Origin: Entonaema liquescens
Taxonomy: Eukaryota; Ascomycota; Sordariomycetes; Xylariales; Xylariaceae
Assembly: GCA_902805475.1 (NCBI GenBank)
Contig: CADCSX010000008.1
Coordinates: 1,674,001-1,738,000 of the forward strand
Reading direction: 5' to 3'
Length of the DNA stretch: 64,000 nucleotides
This document shows, piece after piece, positions 11,241 through 23,160 of the stretch (its first letter is position 1; the number at the start of each line of letters is the position of its first letter). The translations under genes were made by a program, and so were the position numbers. The notes below the pieces were generated by a model. That model did not search any database, was not told the DNA's origin, and worked only from the letters and a program-made list of their open reading frames with translations.

Positions 11241-12281
11241 ATGGCTACTACTCAGGCAAAAGGTACCATTCTCGTTACCGGTGCTGGAGGCTATGTCGGT
11301 GGGCAGATCGTCAGGGAGGCCTTGGAGTCTGGGTATAAAGTCCGTATCACAGCGCGTACGGAGTCGTCCGCGGCCCGTACTATTTCCCATTACCCCTCTT
11401 ACGCCTCTTCCCTCTCCTTTACCGTTGTCCCAGATATGACGGTCCTGGAGTCCTATGCCGCGGCTTTTGCTGATGGCGCTATTGAGGGCATCATCCACTC
11501 GGCGTCACCCCTGACTTTCAACCCCCAGGATAACGTCCGCGAGCTCCTGGACCCCGCCATCAAGGGCGCGACCACGATCCTCGAGGCTGCCCTCAAGTAT
11601 GGCGGCGGCAAGGTCCGCCGCGTAGTTTCCACCAGCTCGTTTGCTGCCGTCGTCGACCCGGAGAAGGGCATCTGGCGAGGCCACACGTACGACGAAAACG
11701 ACTGGAACCCCGTAACGTGGGACGGAGCCGTCAAAGCCGAGAAGGTCATCGCCTACGTGTCCAGCAAGGCGCTCGCCGAGCGCGCCATGTGGGCGTGGCT
11801 AGACGCGCACCCGAACTCTGGGCTCACGCTGGCCACGATCTGCCCGCCCTGGGTGTTCGGCCCCTACGCGCACGAGCTCACCACCATAGCGACCATCAGC
11901 GAGTCCGTGCAGCTGCTCGACAAGATCATCGATAGTCCGCGCATCCCGGCCTTCGACTTCGGCGGCTACGCTGACTCCCGCGAGGTCGGCGCCGCGCACA
12001 TCCGCGCCCTCGAAGTCCCTGAGGCAGGTGGTCAGCGGTTCCTCGTCGGCCAGGACTTCCGCTACCAGGCCGCGGTCGACGCGGCAAGGGAGGCGCTCCC
12101 GGAGGCGCGCGATCGCCTGCCCGTGGGGAAACCTGGGGATTGGGCGCCTGAGGACGCGTACCATATTGATGGGTCTAAGGCTACTAGGGTGTTGGGGCTG
12201 AAGTATGGCACGCTGAAGGATACCGTGGTGGAGACTTATAAGCAGTTGTTTAAGGCGAGGGCGTTGGAAGCGAAGGCTTGA
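11241..12281 (+). CDS. Extended SDR / NAD(P)-dependent ketoreductase-type epimerase family
   Basis: A single exon of 346 residues with a good start context (accATGG). The N-terminal Rossmann motif TGAGGYVGGQIV fits the extended SDR pattern TGxxGxxG, and an Arg after strand beta-2 (ITAR) suggests NADP(H). The catalytic YxxxK appears as YVSSK with a preceding STSSFAAV serine region. The C-terminal substrate half carries PPWVFGPYA, typical of the dihydroflavonol-reductase/Gre2-like branch that reduces aldehydes and ketones. The substrate cannot be told from sequence. The reading frame is strikingly GC-rich (strong G/C third positions, mainly 11500-12150) compared with the AT-rich flanks. It has no intron and no signal peptide, so a cytosolic enzyme is expected. 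Confidence 0.88.
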   Translation: MATTQAKGTILVTGAGGYVGGQIVREALESGYKVRITARTESSAARTISHYPSYASSLSFTVVPDMTVLESYAAAFADGAIEGIIHSASPLTFNPQDNVRELLDPAIKGATTILEAALKYGGGKVRRVVSTSSFAAVVDPEKGIWRGHTYDENDWNPVTWDGAVKAEKVIAYVSSKALAERAMWAWLDAHPNSGLTLATICPPWVFGPYAHELTTIATISESVQLLDKIIDSPRIPAFDFGGYADSREVGAAHIRALEVPEAGGQRFLVGQDFRYQAAVDAAREALPEARDRLPVGKPGDWAPEDAYHIDGSKATRVLGLKYGTLKDTVVETYKQLFKARALEAKA

Positions 12282-12694
12282 GGGGGAAGGGGGATACGGG
12301 TTTGTCGGAATCCTGCCTGGTTAGGCGAGCAGAGTACATATACGGTGGGTATACCTATAAGAGGGCAAAGATATCAGTCAACCTGATATGCAGAATACAA
12401 ATATGGGTTTGGGGATAAGCACCAATGAGTAGGGATAAATATACAAAGCAAAGTTTGGATATTTTGCGTTCGCTTGCTGTATGTTATCATCCATAACAAA
12501 CTGATAAAGCGGAAGTACCTAGAAAATAGGTGGTAAGTTATTCATATTGACCTAGCCCTATCAGCGCCTTAGGGCCAGGCCACTGGGGTCTCTTGGTATG
12601 ATTCTAAGCAAGACATCAACGCCGCATATAGTGTATCCCCCAGGTCTCTCCTCCCTACACTCAGAAATCAAATATTTGGTTGGTAACGGTCACT

Positions 12695-12886
12695 TTAACA
12701 TTGTCCTGCGCCCTTTTCCTTGCACTTTGAGCACAACAGTTCTTCCGTCTCGCAGCCGAGCTCCGTAGGGGTGCATTCGGTAGTGCCATACTTTTCACAT
12801 CTTTGCTCGTCGATCTTCTCAGTGCTGATCAAAAATCTACAATCCCCCTCACGGCAGACGTATAGCTTGGTGACGAAGGTACACAT
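12695..12886 (-). CDS. Small cysteine-rich protein (63 aa), function unknown
   Basis: A 63-residue frame starts MCTFVTKLYVCREGDC and has nine Cys (2, 11, 16, 30, 38, 45, 52, 55, 63), including a late CSKC pair. It has no signal peptide, so it is not a classic secreted effector. The Cys pairs and charged spacing suggest a small metal-binding or zinc-ribbon-like fold. Short fungal proteins opening with MC-x(7-9)-C-x(3-4)-C are common as uncharacterised families, and this resembles one of them. No intron is needed. The overlapping plus-strand frame is much less protein-like. Confidence 0.6.
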   Translation of the reverse strand: MCTFVTKLYVCREGDCRFLISTEKIDEQRCEKYGTTECTPTELGCETEELLCSKCKEKGAGQC

Positions 12887-15800
12887 GTCGGCTCTACTAA
12901 TGGAAGCTGTCGAACTAGATTATGAGTTTTGCGACCAGGAGGTTATTGATGATAGCGTGGTAAGCTAGTAGTTATCGTGGGATTGGTTTGCTATGTGTAA
13001 TGGAAATCGATATCTACTTGGATTATCTAGGCGTGAAGATCATTCTAAGAACAGGGGACAATGGCTTATATAACTGAAATCTCATGGTCTGTAGTTTTAA
13101 AATTCAAACTCAGCTACTGGTGGCCAATACCTAGCACAGCAAACAGAAATGAGTAAGGCTTGAGTCATGATAGAAGATGACTGTATCAAATAAGGATCTA
13201 ACTAGCAACTATGGCTACTTAGATACTCATATTCCGCAAACGGCATCCCATGTAGTATTTGATATTCCTATGAGTCCCACGTATAAGTGCTCTATGCGTG
13301 AGACGGAAACTCATAATCCTCACCCATGAGTATTGAAAAGTTACGCCATCGTAGTACTCTCCGTATTTGCTTTCTTCCGACCCTTCCCTACAGTGAACGC
13401 AAAAGAGCTTGTCTTAACTTCGGTTTTGCCGCTCGGTTTACCGAGCGGAGTAGCTTGGACATTGTCTTTAGTCATTGGTTTGGTGGTGGAGTTGGTTTTC
13501 GTGTAAAGCGAACCCTTTACGGTGACCGTGAAACACATGGTTGCTTTAATAGGAAGTGGTAGCTTGGGGGGATGTGGTGTGGTTTGACGATGGTAAGTTT
13601 TGTGATTGCGATGAAGGCAACGATTGACGTGAATGGGACGACTTCCGCGATGGGATAGGGGGTGGTAGAGTAGATATCTAGGTCTAAAGTCTAGTTTGCT
13701 GCCCGGGGGGAGTTATATATAAATATATCGATAGGTGCCTTGATAGGGTTAATGGCCAATAAGAAGTGTACTTATCAGCTAGGTAGTGATTCATTTCGAC
13801 GAAAAATCATACCGTGACCAGTACCTACACTCACAGATTAAGCCATGATAGAGTAATTAGGATGGACAGTGGAATTGTAAAAAGCGCTCTATCATAAACA
13901 ACTTGACATTCAAAGCACCCTAAGTATACACGTGGAGGCCACATCTCTACCTACCTACCTATTTTAAATTATATCTAGTAATCGTCATGCTATCAACCTT
14001 GCATTCCTATCCTATACACTTGACAGATATTTCAACAGAGGGTGCCACCAACTAGTAAAAAAAAATGAGATAGAAATGTGGTGGAATTAACTTGTGTATA
14101 ATCGCCCTGACGAAATATTTGCCGTAGAGGACCTTCTTCACTACCTGGTATTGAATCGTGATGTTTGCCTAGATAGTCACTTTTGGATATTAACTAAACC
14201 TGACAAACTCTGACCACCTTCTACAGTGAGGCGTCATCTACAGACAAAATTACAATCATGGTCCTTTGATAGGTCACATTGGGTTTGTCAGACTAATATT
14301 GCACAGATTAATAATATGTTTTCATTATGAATGGAATAATTCCGGTATTCATGGCGCCAGTAGTGGGCATCCCAAGAAGCGAAGCATATTTTCTATTAGT
14401 ATACTCGTCAGGGGGAGTCCATTCGTTCACTCGAGGATCTAGCCGTATCTAAGTAACCTATTTAATATTGCTGTGCAATTGGGATATCCCGATAATGTAT
14501 AACCCTTAAAGTAGCCTAACCACTGAGAAGTGACACTATCCATATTCCAGGGATGGATATGCTTAGCACTGGAAAACCTGTAGGGCCTTATTAAGAGACA
14601 ACCTTAGTCGTTCAAGTTAAGTTTATAATATTGATGAAGGCCTAGTCTTTTACGCAACGAGACATTGTATCTAGCTTTTGAGTAAGGTCAGTTTTCAGCG
14701 ACGGATGTAAGCCACGAGACTTGCGTAATTATACCTAAATGCCTACCGTCCACTAAGGGGTTCGTTCGGATTTACAGGTACTTAGTGCAGGTGGTCAGCC
14801 TTGGCGCACCCACTGGACTTATGAGTTAGCTTTCCCCCCTTTTTACTTCCGGTTATTAGTTTAGTTTATTAAGTATCCCTTACTTCCTAACTAAATACAC
14901 AGCTTCTAAATCGTTCTTTTTAACTGAGACTCTAATCCGCTTGGATGCGGTACTATCGCAGGACTTAACCTATTAAGCAATACCTTTAAATAGGAAAGTA
15001 GAAGTCTTGTTGAAAGGTTATTAACGTTAGTTAAACCTTTTTAGTAAACTTGTAACTTGGCGATATATTCATTCCTTGTTTTTTGCAGTTGTAGGGGTCC
15101 ACTTTTGACTCCTGAGATATTCCAAGGCGGACGGGCCGGATTTGCATGATAATAAACTATGCACGAATTCGAATTAATCGAAACATGCAATAAAATAATC
15201 TTGATTCGCTAACTGATCCAATCAGGACCAGAAGTCTCCACGTACCGCACAGTTGTTCCAGTTAGGTGCCAAGTTGAAAGCCTATTATTATTAGTTTAGG
15301 AGGTAAACAACCGTAATAATAAACAACCGTAATAAACATGCACTAGAAAAGAGTTTGCCTCCCTATTAAGCCACATGGCAACCCAAGAAAAACCAATATT
15401 TTACCTAAGATAATTAAGTTAGTTAATTAAATATAACTACACAAACAACTGACTCGATTGTTTTTACGAAATCTAAGTCTTGCCAAGTCTTCTACAATAC
15501 GGACGACCCAAATACGCGTCCGCGCAAGCGATCCGACCCTAGCTGCGTACAGTATGCGTTGTCATTTGTCGGCGTCCGCTGAGATTTGAGGCTGAGCGGC
15601 ATGTGGGTCGATAATACGAGCTCAGGGGGGATGGCGCCGGCATATCCACTGGTCTCCCACTGTCTCCCAACTCGTCCTTGACTTAGATGTCCACTGGTTG
15701 TGGAGCTTCTGGAAATTCCGGGACAGACGAAGACAAATGAAGACGAATGAGGTCATCCCTGTTCGTTCAGGGTGTCGGTTACAAGGGATGTTGATGCGAT

Positions 15801-16065
15801 CCGATTTTCGATCCCTTTTCCGAATAAGCTGTTCTGCAGCTTCTAGAACGTTGCTGATCCCTTTATTTATCTTTCCTTCCTCTTGAATTTTCTTCCTCTT
15901 CTTTCCTTGCGTTCTAGTCATTAGAGTAGACTAATAGAGTTTCCTTAATACTCATACACTCGTTGCTCTGACGCCTCATCGCTACATTATCTTGTAGCTG
16001 TCATTCGCTTTGCTAATCAATAATCGGTTTTTGGTACTCGTTAATACAGTAATTATATATACAAG
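12887..16065. other. Gene-poor AT-rich region
   Basis: Three kilobases without a supportable gene. Two overlapping frames at 13326-13562 (plus) and 13341-13538 (minus, Thr/Lys/Ser-rich) are unrecognised. A lysine-rich minus frame at 15622-15921 overlaps the likely promoter and leader of the GH17 gene. A direct repeat of about 15 bases (aaacaaccgtaataa) occurs twice at about 15304-15336. Confidence 0.5.
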
Positions 16066-17161
16066 ATGCGCTTTGCTTCGTCCGTCCTCGGCCTCGCGGC
16101 CACCGCCAGCACCGCCGTTGCTGCTGCCTCCGCTGGCAACACCGGTATCAAGGGTTTCAACTACGGAGCTTTCTTCCTTAACCAAGCCGCAAAGCAACAG
16201 GTCGACTTCGAGTACGAATTCAACCGCGCCAAGAACCTCCCAGGCACGAGCGGATGGACGAGTGCCCGCCTATACTCTATGAGTAAGTTGGATTCCATAT
16301 TCGAACCGAAATCTATAAAAAGATTTATACCATTTTTGATATATACTAACTATGTCCCACTAGTCCAATGGGGAACCGCAAGCAACGTTATTAGCGCCAT
16401 CCCTGCGGCCATCAACACCAAGACGACCCTGCTCCTAGGTCTCTGGGTTTCCGGTGGTGACCAGGCCATCACAAACGAGATCGCAGCTCTCAAGGCCGCT
16501 ATCAACCAATACGGATCCGCATTCACCGACTTAGTTGTCGGTATCTCAGTTGGTAGCGAGGATCTCTACCGTAACGACAACGGTGAAGTCGGTGTTGGTG
16601 CCCAGAAGCTCATCGACTGCATCAACAAAGTCCGAAGTGCCATTGCTGGCACCCCTCTTGCTGGAATTCCCATCGGCCACGTCGACACCTACGACTCCTT
16701 CCTAAACGGCAACAACCGAGCTATCATCGACCACATCGACTGGCTCGGTTTCGACGGCTACCCGTACTGGGAGGCCACTCAACCCAACAGCATCGGTAAC
16801 GCTCAGGCTCGATTCTACGACGGTCTCAACAAGACCATTGCTCTCGCTGGCAACAAGCCCGTCTGGGTTACTGAGACTGGCTGGCCCGTATCCGGAAAGA
16901 CCGTCAACCAGGCCGTGCCCAACGCTGAGAACGCCCGCATCTACTGGCAAGACGTTGCCTGCAGCCTGATCTCGCGCGGTGTCAACCTATGGTGGTACGA
17001 CCTTCAGGAGTCCCAGTGGGGACAGGCCGAGCCCGACTTCGGCATCTACCCGGCCGGCGACCTTAATACGGTCAAGCCCAGCTACGACCTCTCTTGCGTA
17101 AGTGCCAGGAAACCCTATTAACAAGTCTGCTGTATCACCTGCTAACGTTCTTCTGTAGTAA
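16066..17161 (+). CDS. Secreted GH17 glucan endo-1,3-beta-glucosidase (Bgl2-type)
   Basis: Exons 16066-16282, 16364-17097 and 17159-17161 encode 317 residues. Intron 1 (81 nt) keeps frame but has GTAAGT, CTAAC and TAG signals. The last intron (17098-17158) leaves only the stop codon in the final exon, giving the family-typical YDLSC end. The signal peptide covers about residues 1-20. The GH17 TIM barrel shows the acid/base Glu138 in VGSED and the nucleophile Glu243 in WVTETGWP. The enzyme acts on cell-wall beta-1,3-glucan, by hydrolysis or transglycosylation, in the wall or outside the cell. There is no Ser/Thr-rich tail or GPI signal. Its neighbour on the other strand is a second beta-1,3-glucanase of an unrelated family (GH64). 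Confidence 0.94.
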
Positions 17162-17847
17162 ATGCTAGTGTTATGAAAATAGGGATACAATATAGACTTC
17201 CTTCGCATAGATATTAGAATCGTCATTAGTCTCCCTAGAGCGTTTTGGCGTTAATACCCGTTGTTATTCCAGCCGTTTGGGTATAGAGGTTAGACTGGGC
17301 TCCGTCGTCGGCATGGCGATGGGAGCGCTTCGCTTGGATATATTTACAGTCGAACTTATTGCGCTATGCATATAAATAAGATTCCTGGGGTAGTTAGCCC
17401 GGCTCCGTAATACCTTTGTTCACTGCCATGAGCCACATTTTAGTACGTGAGATGTAGTTCGTACTGCCGCTATATCGTAGATAACTGATGGTTAGCAAGT
17501 CCAGTTTCACGGGATTAGAATGCCGTGACCATAAAAATTAAACTTCTAGATCATTGGCCTGAATGTGTTAAACCGTCATGTGCGATCATGGTCATGAAGT
17601 TACACACCTGTTCACCTCACCATGAACTCCCATTTGCTATTTAAAGAAAGCAACCAAGCTGCACTTATCCAGATGAATTCTTCCGTTGGCTTCGTTGAAG
17701 TCCCTGATACCCAATTATGAGACCCTAAAGCCAAAACCTTCTAATATATCTCCCTTTATCCCACGAGCAAACATAAGGCTAATTAGTCCACATTGAAAAG
17801 CAACATGTTACGAAGAATCTTCTAACCTAGACGCCAGCAAACTTATG
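17162..17847. other. Intergenic between convergent glucanase genes
   Basis: This is shared 3' flank of the GH17 (plus) and GH64 (minus) genes. No coding region or RNA gene was seen. Confidence 0.6.
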
Positions 17848-18981
17848 TCAAACTTGAGCGCCACCAACAGTCACAGTAAACAGGACCGGGTCGCCAGCAT
17901 TGACCTTTCCTGACTGATCATCGCCACCATCCGGTTGCACATCATCGTAAGCAAAGGCGTACCCTTTCCCGTCCACATTGTGCTCATGTACGAGCCGAGC
18001 ATAATGATTCGTCGGGTCCCTCTGGTAGAACGTATGCGGCTGCGACGGATGCTCGTGCGCCTCGAGCAGCGCCGATCGCACAAACGCAGCAGCCAGGCGG
18101 GGAATAATCGCGTTACGCGTGGGCGACGGTCCCGTCGTGAAAGGGCCGCTGTTGCACCCCAAGATGTCCGCCGTACTGGGCTTGCCAAACTTCTCGTTGC
18201 CAACCTGTACCTCGCCATTGCTGGTGAACTGCGCGCTCAAAACCCCCGGCGCGGCCTGCGTGTTGATCCTTAGTACGTGCCCCGAGCCCTGGTGCGCCAG
18301 GTAGTGCGCCCACACCTCCTCCACGTACGGCTCGTAGTACCCGCCGAAGTTGGCCCGCACCGCGCCCCCGTGCGTCGCGTTCAGGATCCGCAGGATCCGC
18401 CCGCCGCGGCTGACGACCAGTTTGTCCCAGGGCCGGCCGTCGCTGCGCGCTTGCGCGCGCAGGCCCTCGGCCATGGCGTCGATGCCGTCGGGGGCCATGC
18501 CCGCGACTTGCTGGACGTGGCCGTTCGCGCGCTGCAGCGCGATGCCGATGGGCAGCCGCGACACGAAGTCGACGTAGCTGATGTTGGCGTAGAGCTGCGC
18601 GTCGTTGAGGGTGAACTCGCAGAAGCCGAAGTCGACGTTCGCGTTGGGGTCCGTCGGGTTCAGGACGCTGGGCTCGACGAGCCCTGGTCCGGGGTTCAGC
18701 AGGAAGGTCAGTCGGGCGTCGCGGGAAAACCATATCCTCCCGCCGGCCATCTGCGGGATCGTCACCGTGACCGTGTTTCCCGGGGGTCCGAGGGGGATGG
18801 CACAGTCTTCGGTTAACGGTGAACCGATGCGGGGCGGGTTTTGCGGAAAGTAAAGACCCTCTCCGTCGGCTTTGAGAAAGCACCGCTGCCCTCTGTGCTG
18901 AAGGGCTATACCGCAGATATAGGCATAGACCTGGTCCGATTCGCTATTGTTCTTTAAAGCAACTTTCAATGATTTAGGCAT
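17848..18981 (-). CDS. GH64 beta-1,3-glucanase, apparently leaderless
   Basis: A single exon of 377 residues. The sequence matches the GH64 (laminaripentaose-producing) fold. FGFCEFTLND carries Glu122 and NISYVDFV carries Asp138, spaced by 16 residues exactly as the Glu154/Asp170 catalytic pair of the Streptomyces matensis enzyme. GH64 enzymes release short oligosaccharides from beta-1,3-glucan. The frame opens directly with the thaumatin-like domain (MPKSLKVALKNNS) and lacks a signal peptide; none is evident in the 300 bases upstream. The middle of the gene (18200-18750) is very GC-rich relative to its surroundings. Either a leader exon is missed, secretion is unconventional, or the gene was acquired without one. 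Confidence 0.88.
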   Translation of the reverse strand: MPKSLKVALKNNSESDQVYAYICGIALQHRGQRCFLKADGEGLYFPQNPPRIGSPLTEDCAIPLGPPGNTVTVTIPQMAGGRIWFSRDARLTFLLNPGPGLVEPSVLNPTDPNANVDFGFCEFTLNDAQLYANISYVDFVSRLPIGIALQRANGHVQQVAGMAPDGIDAMAEGLRAQARSDGRPWDKLVVSRGGRILRILNATHGGAVRANFGGYYEPYVEEVWAHYLAHQGSGHVLRINTQAAPGVLSAQFTSNGEVQVGNEKFGKPSTADILGCNSGPFTTGPSPTRNAIIPRLAAAFVRSALLEAHEHPSQPHTFYQRDPTNHYARLVHEHNVDGKGYAFAYDDVQPDGGDDQSGKVNAGDPVLFTVTVGGAQV

Positions 18982-20236
18982 GGCTGCAAGTTGTTCTTTG
19001 TTGGTCTAACTATCATGGACTATAGTTATTACTTTCATATGAGTATGAAGGATATGAAGTGTTAGAAGATTATGAGTTAATGAATCTAAAGAGGGACATA
19101 AATGAAGATAGTTATATAATAGATGCGAAGGCTGGTATCTTGATTTTTAATTTCTATAACTAAGCGTTTGAGAGTCTTGTCTGACGATGACGTAGCCCTT
19201 GTTTGGTTTCGAAGTAGCACTTGGCAAACTTCGCTAGGAAACCGTATCACTAGGGGTTCTTCAACTAAATAATTCTGGTTACGCGGATTATATCGAATGT
19301 TATCTTGTACAAGAAATGTTAACCAGGTACCTACCTAGGTATCCACTTATATGTATTTATTTCGAATGTTCTTTTCTCTATTGTAAACGTGCTGTGTTCC
19401 TAGGTACTAGGTACGCATCGAAACTAGAGTAAGTGGCCGGTTTGCTAGAACAGTAAATGTCTTAACTCCATTTAAATTTCTTTCTACTTACTATAGTATA
19501 ATAAGTTCATTATATGCTGCTAAACTTTACATTAAGAACAATTCTCGCAACTAGAGGTTATATATGCCATGTAAACTACGAAATACTACTTCATAAATAT
19601 AGGTAATGATTATAAGAATGGCAAGTCTTTCTGAACTCTTTCTAGCTAGTTCTATTCTGCCATATACTTCATTAGAACTCTTGAGTAACGCTTCATTCTC
19701 AATGCCAATATACTGACTTGCGGGTGAGATATTATACGGGAGTCCGTAGCGCTGGTAATGTGGTGTCCCTTCGGCAGTCGTTATATCCTTAGGTACCTAA
19801 AGTACCTATATAACTCATATCTAGATTACGAATAGCCATAATCTGGGTAATCAAGTCAATGTGGACCTAATTCGAATCCCATATCTTTAAAATCTCGGAT
19901 TGAGCGACGATGACAGATATTCAGGTAGATATTATACATATGTCACGATAGTAATGAAGACCCCAGACTTGGTGTTGATGGTTCCCGTACCTATGGGGTA
20001 AATTTAGAACAGGGAAACCCCTGAAAATTGAAGAAGCCTATCAGATTTGCTCCTTTAATATTAAGACCCTAGTGTGGCGCTATCATTTATGGGGGAGCTA
20101 CATCATACGAAAACCCTCTTCGACGCAACATCGATTTATAATCTCCAAACTCCAAATTCCTTCTCTAGATCTTCCGCTCAATTTTACTTAGAAAAGGTTG
20201 CGTCAGGTTACCGAGTCGGATTACTTTCAAAAGATC
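18982..20236. other. AT-rich intergenic region
   Basis: Promoter space between the divergent GH64 and Zn2Cys6 genes. Several tracts resemble gtacctaggtacc palindromic runs (around 19325 and 19400). No gene was seen; the short frame at 20074-20310 is out of frame with the regulator. Confidence 0.5.
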
Positions 20237-22500
20237 ATGGCTGGTGCCAGTGGCAGATCAGCAATCGATGCACCCACCGCCTCATCCGAAAATGGAGCTC
20301 TCATAAATGAAGTTGAACAGAACCATAAGAGAATCAGAGCCTGTATTGCATGTCGTAACATGAAAATAAAATGCGTCTCAGTTCCTGGGTCTAAAGATTG
20401 CGAAACCTGCATCAGATTTTCCCGTCCTTGTCAAGACCCTGGGCCACCAAAAGCGCGGGTTAAGACATCCCAGAAGTTCACTGAACTCGAAAAGAAGATC
20501 GATGCTCTAACCAGTGCATTGGATGCGGAAAGACGACGGAATGAGCAGTCCCTTAAACAAGCCAGAGAAGACGTAGAGTGGTCCAGGACTCCGGAATCCA
20601 GTTCTAGGGATGACGGCACTTCGCCTTTCATCGGACGGCAAGGTCTTCATCCAGAGTTTGTTACCGGCGACGACAGAGAAACTAGCATAGACAACCGCGA
20701 TGTTGTTAGTCGGGGTTTGGTGGATATCCGTACTGCCACCATGTTGTTTAACCATTGGAACGTTCACATGCGTCCATTAATGCCTTCTATCTACTTCCCG
20801 GCTGGGGAGAACGCAAATACGATCCGAGCGAAGAAGCCTACATTATTCTTGACTATAATCACCATAGCTAGCACCTGTGTCAAGCCATCGATTGTAAATA
20901 ATCTCCTAGCACAACTTAACAGCATCTTAGCGCAGGAGGTCTTCATCCAGGGTGTGAAGTCTCTCGACTTGCTCCAGTCTCTAGTCCTCTTCTCACAATA
21001 CTACATACAGCCTCCCCACATCAAGGCGTTTGCGCTCCCTCAGCACATTTACAGCGCTGTGGTTATGTCTCACGATCTTAACTTAGGAACGTTACTCAGA
21101 CCAAATGAGAAGGAAAATAGTGAGCAAGAGAAGGAAACATATAGAACTCTACTAGCTGTGTATTTTGGCGCATCATGGTCGGTGCTCGCCCATCCTACAT
21201 CGTCTGTTCGTGGGTTAACTAATATGAAATTCTCATAGTTCGGCAACACTTTTACGACGACACCAACCACTTCTATTTTCATCGTCGCACCGGGCTTGCA
21301 TTGAAGCTTTAATGCGAGGAAACGACACGCGGACTGATGATCAATGGCTATGTAGTCTTGTAGGTCTCCAGGAGATTTTCGATGATGTCTCAAAAACACT
21401 AAATGCGTCGCTATCATGCGCAGACGAGTCTTTCGATGACTTTAGAACGCAGCATTTACTAGGAATTTTCCGACAAAGACTAGCTGACTGGAAATTATCC
21501 CCCTCAGGAGGCTTGGATCCTCGTAAGTGCATCCTTATTAGTGCTACTATGTTTTACTAACACTTGACGTTTCAAAGGTCTGAAAAGCCATGCAGTGTCA
21601 GTAGCTGATCTCTACATTCACCAAGTTGCTGTCCGGGTTTATGGTCGCCAGGTACGTGCCTGGCTTAAGATCAAAGACAACGAAAATCCAAACCAGCCGC
21701 CGCCAACATTCACCGCAACACATACCGACGCACTTTGCCATAGTCTGAGTGTAGGCGCTAATGCCTTGAATATCTATCTTTCATTAGATGATACCCTTAT
21801 ACGCTCTCTTCCCAACGTATTCCTCATTTGGAATCTATGTGTGATAGTTGGCTTATTGAAGCTGGGTCACTTCGCCGAAGACCTATCGCGCTCTCGAGTC
21901 AAGGGCCCCGAAAATTACAATCCTCCTTCCCCTTTAGACCTTCTCGAAGCGGTGATCCAAAGACTCACTACTGTATCTTCGCATGGGTATTTCCCCCAGT
22001 CACGGCCGTTCATAGTTGCATTTAAGAGGCTCAAGAAATGGTATGAACAGAAGAAGACGATTTGCATTAACAGCAACGGGGGATGTGATGAAGGAAGTAC
22101 TGAGACGGTTCACGATGTACTTGGAACGCAAACCCCACCAGCATCCCCATCTCCTCCGCATTCACATATTCATACACCTGCCCGACCCCAACCAGACTAT
22201 CAAGGCCACTTGAGGAACACTTTCGAGATACAAGAAAACTCGAATGACTCAGCTTTGATAACCCAAATGCAGTCTACTGGACAACCTAATATTAACTGGG
22301 ACATGGGTCCTCATGTTTTTGACTCAGCCAAAGCACCAACCCTTAGCACTGGCGCTCTAAACGCTAATTCTGATACCGCTTATCATCCCGACTATTTTAA
22401 TGCTGGTATGAGCGGTGTTGGGTTTGGCCTCGACGATATGAAAGATATTGACGATTTTATGATGCAGACGGTCGATGGAGGGTTGTGGTCTTTGCTGTAG
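20237..22500 (+). CDS. Zn2Cys6 fungal transcription factor
   Basis: Exons 20237-21177, 21239-21522 and 21578-22500 give 715 residues. The start at 20237 (gatcATGG) was chosen over an upstream Met at 20198, which would add 13 residues. The zinc cluster, at about residues 35-68, reads CIACRNMKIKC then CETCIRFSRPC, the C-x2-C-x6-C-x8-C-x2-C-x6-C pattern. A short coiled coil (residues about 85-120) for dimerisation follows. The middle homology region contains MRPLMPSIYFPAG and a run of helices. The acidic C-terminus (DDMKDIDDFMMQTVDGG) could activate transcription. Intron 1 uses a weaker GTCGGT donor, but phase and the restored ATLLRRHQPLLFSS reading support it. It lies immediately upstream of the NmrA-like gene at 23161; regulation of that gene is a guess from position. 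Confidence 0.9.
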
Positions 22501-23160
22501 AGTGACAAGAGTGGTTATTCTAATTCCAGAGGGACCATGCAACCCTAGCCAGTTTGGGGTGGACAAAACAGCGATCTTCAGTAACACCAGGCCGAGTGGC
22601 AATCCCGCTATGCTGTAATTCTTGGGCTGGCCAGAACTCTCTAGCAATGCAATTCTTAATCATGCCCCTTGGAAATGAGTGGAACTATAAAATCATGCGA
22701 AAACTTCGACGTCCTTTTGTCAGCGTTTAGATTATAAATACTCACGAAAGCTTCTTGACAGGGGGAACGATGGCAGAAGTTAGAACTTAATCGGCCCCAA
22801 TCAGCCCCGAGATATTGATGATCGTCGTGTTCCGGCAAGGGGATTGGTGGAGCATGGGGACGCTAAAGTCGGATTAGCTCAGAACACACGGGTGTGTCTT
22901 TAATCGGTCGCTGAGAGCTCCGGTAAGAGGGTTTCGGCCGGTGCCGTAGAGCCCCGAGATGAACCACTATTGCTTCATAGTGTCTTTGAATTAACTCAAG
23001 CTTAGTATCATATTGACGTCGATTTTTCAGCCACCATTGTTTAAATATTAAGATACCCCCAATGGCTTTGTTTAATAATTATACCAAGAAATACCTTATT
23101 TCAACCTCTCATCGTTCGTATTTACAACATATTAGCTACTTTTCCACAAAAAGATCCATC
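22501..23160. other. Intergenic / leader of the NmrA-like gene
   Basis: No gene of its own was seen. An in-frame upstream ATG at 23062 would add 33 residues (basic, Ser/Tyr-rich) to the NmrA-like protein at 23161. A CGG-containing stretch (ttcggccggtgccg, about 22935) could be a zinc-cluster factor site; this is only a pattern match. Confidence 0.4.

Noticed and set aside
13326..13562. Overlapping frames on both strands
   Set aside because: Neither strand gives a recognisable protein; the Thr/Lys-rich minus reading is low complexity.
15622..15921. Lysine-rich 99-codon minus frame
   Set aside because: Falls in the GH17 promoter/leader and has no family likeness.
19860..19885. ttcgaatcc as a tRNA B box
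   Set aside because: No matching A box or foldable cloverleaf nearby.
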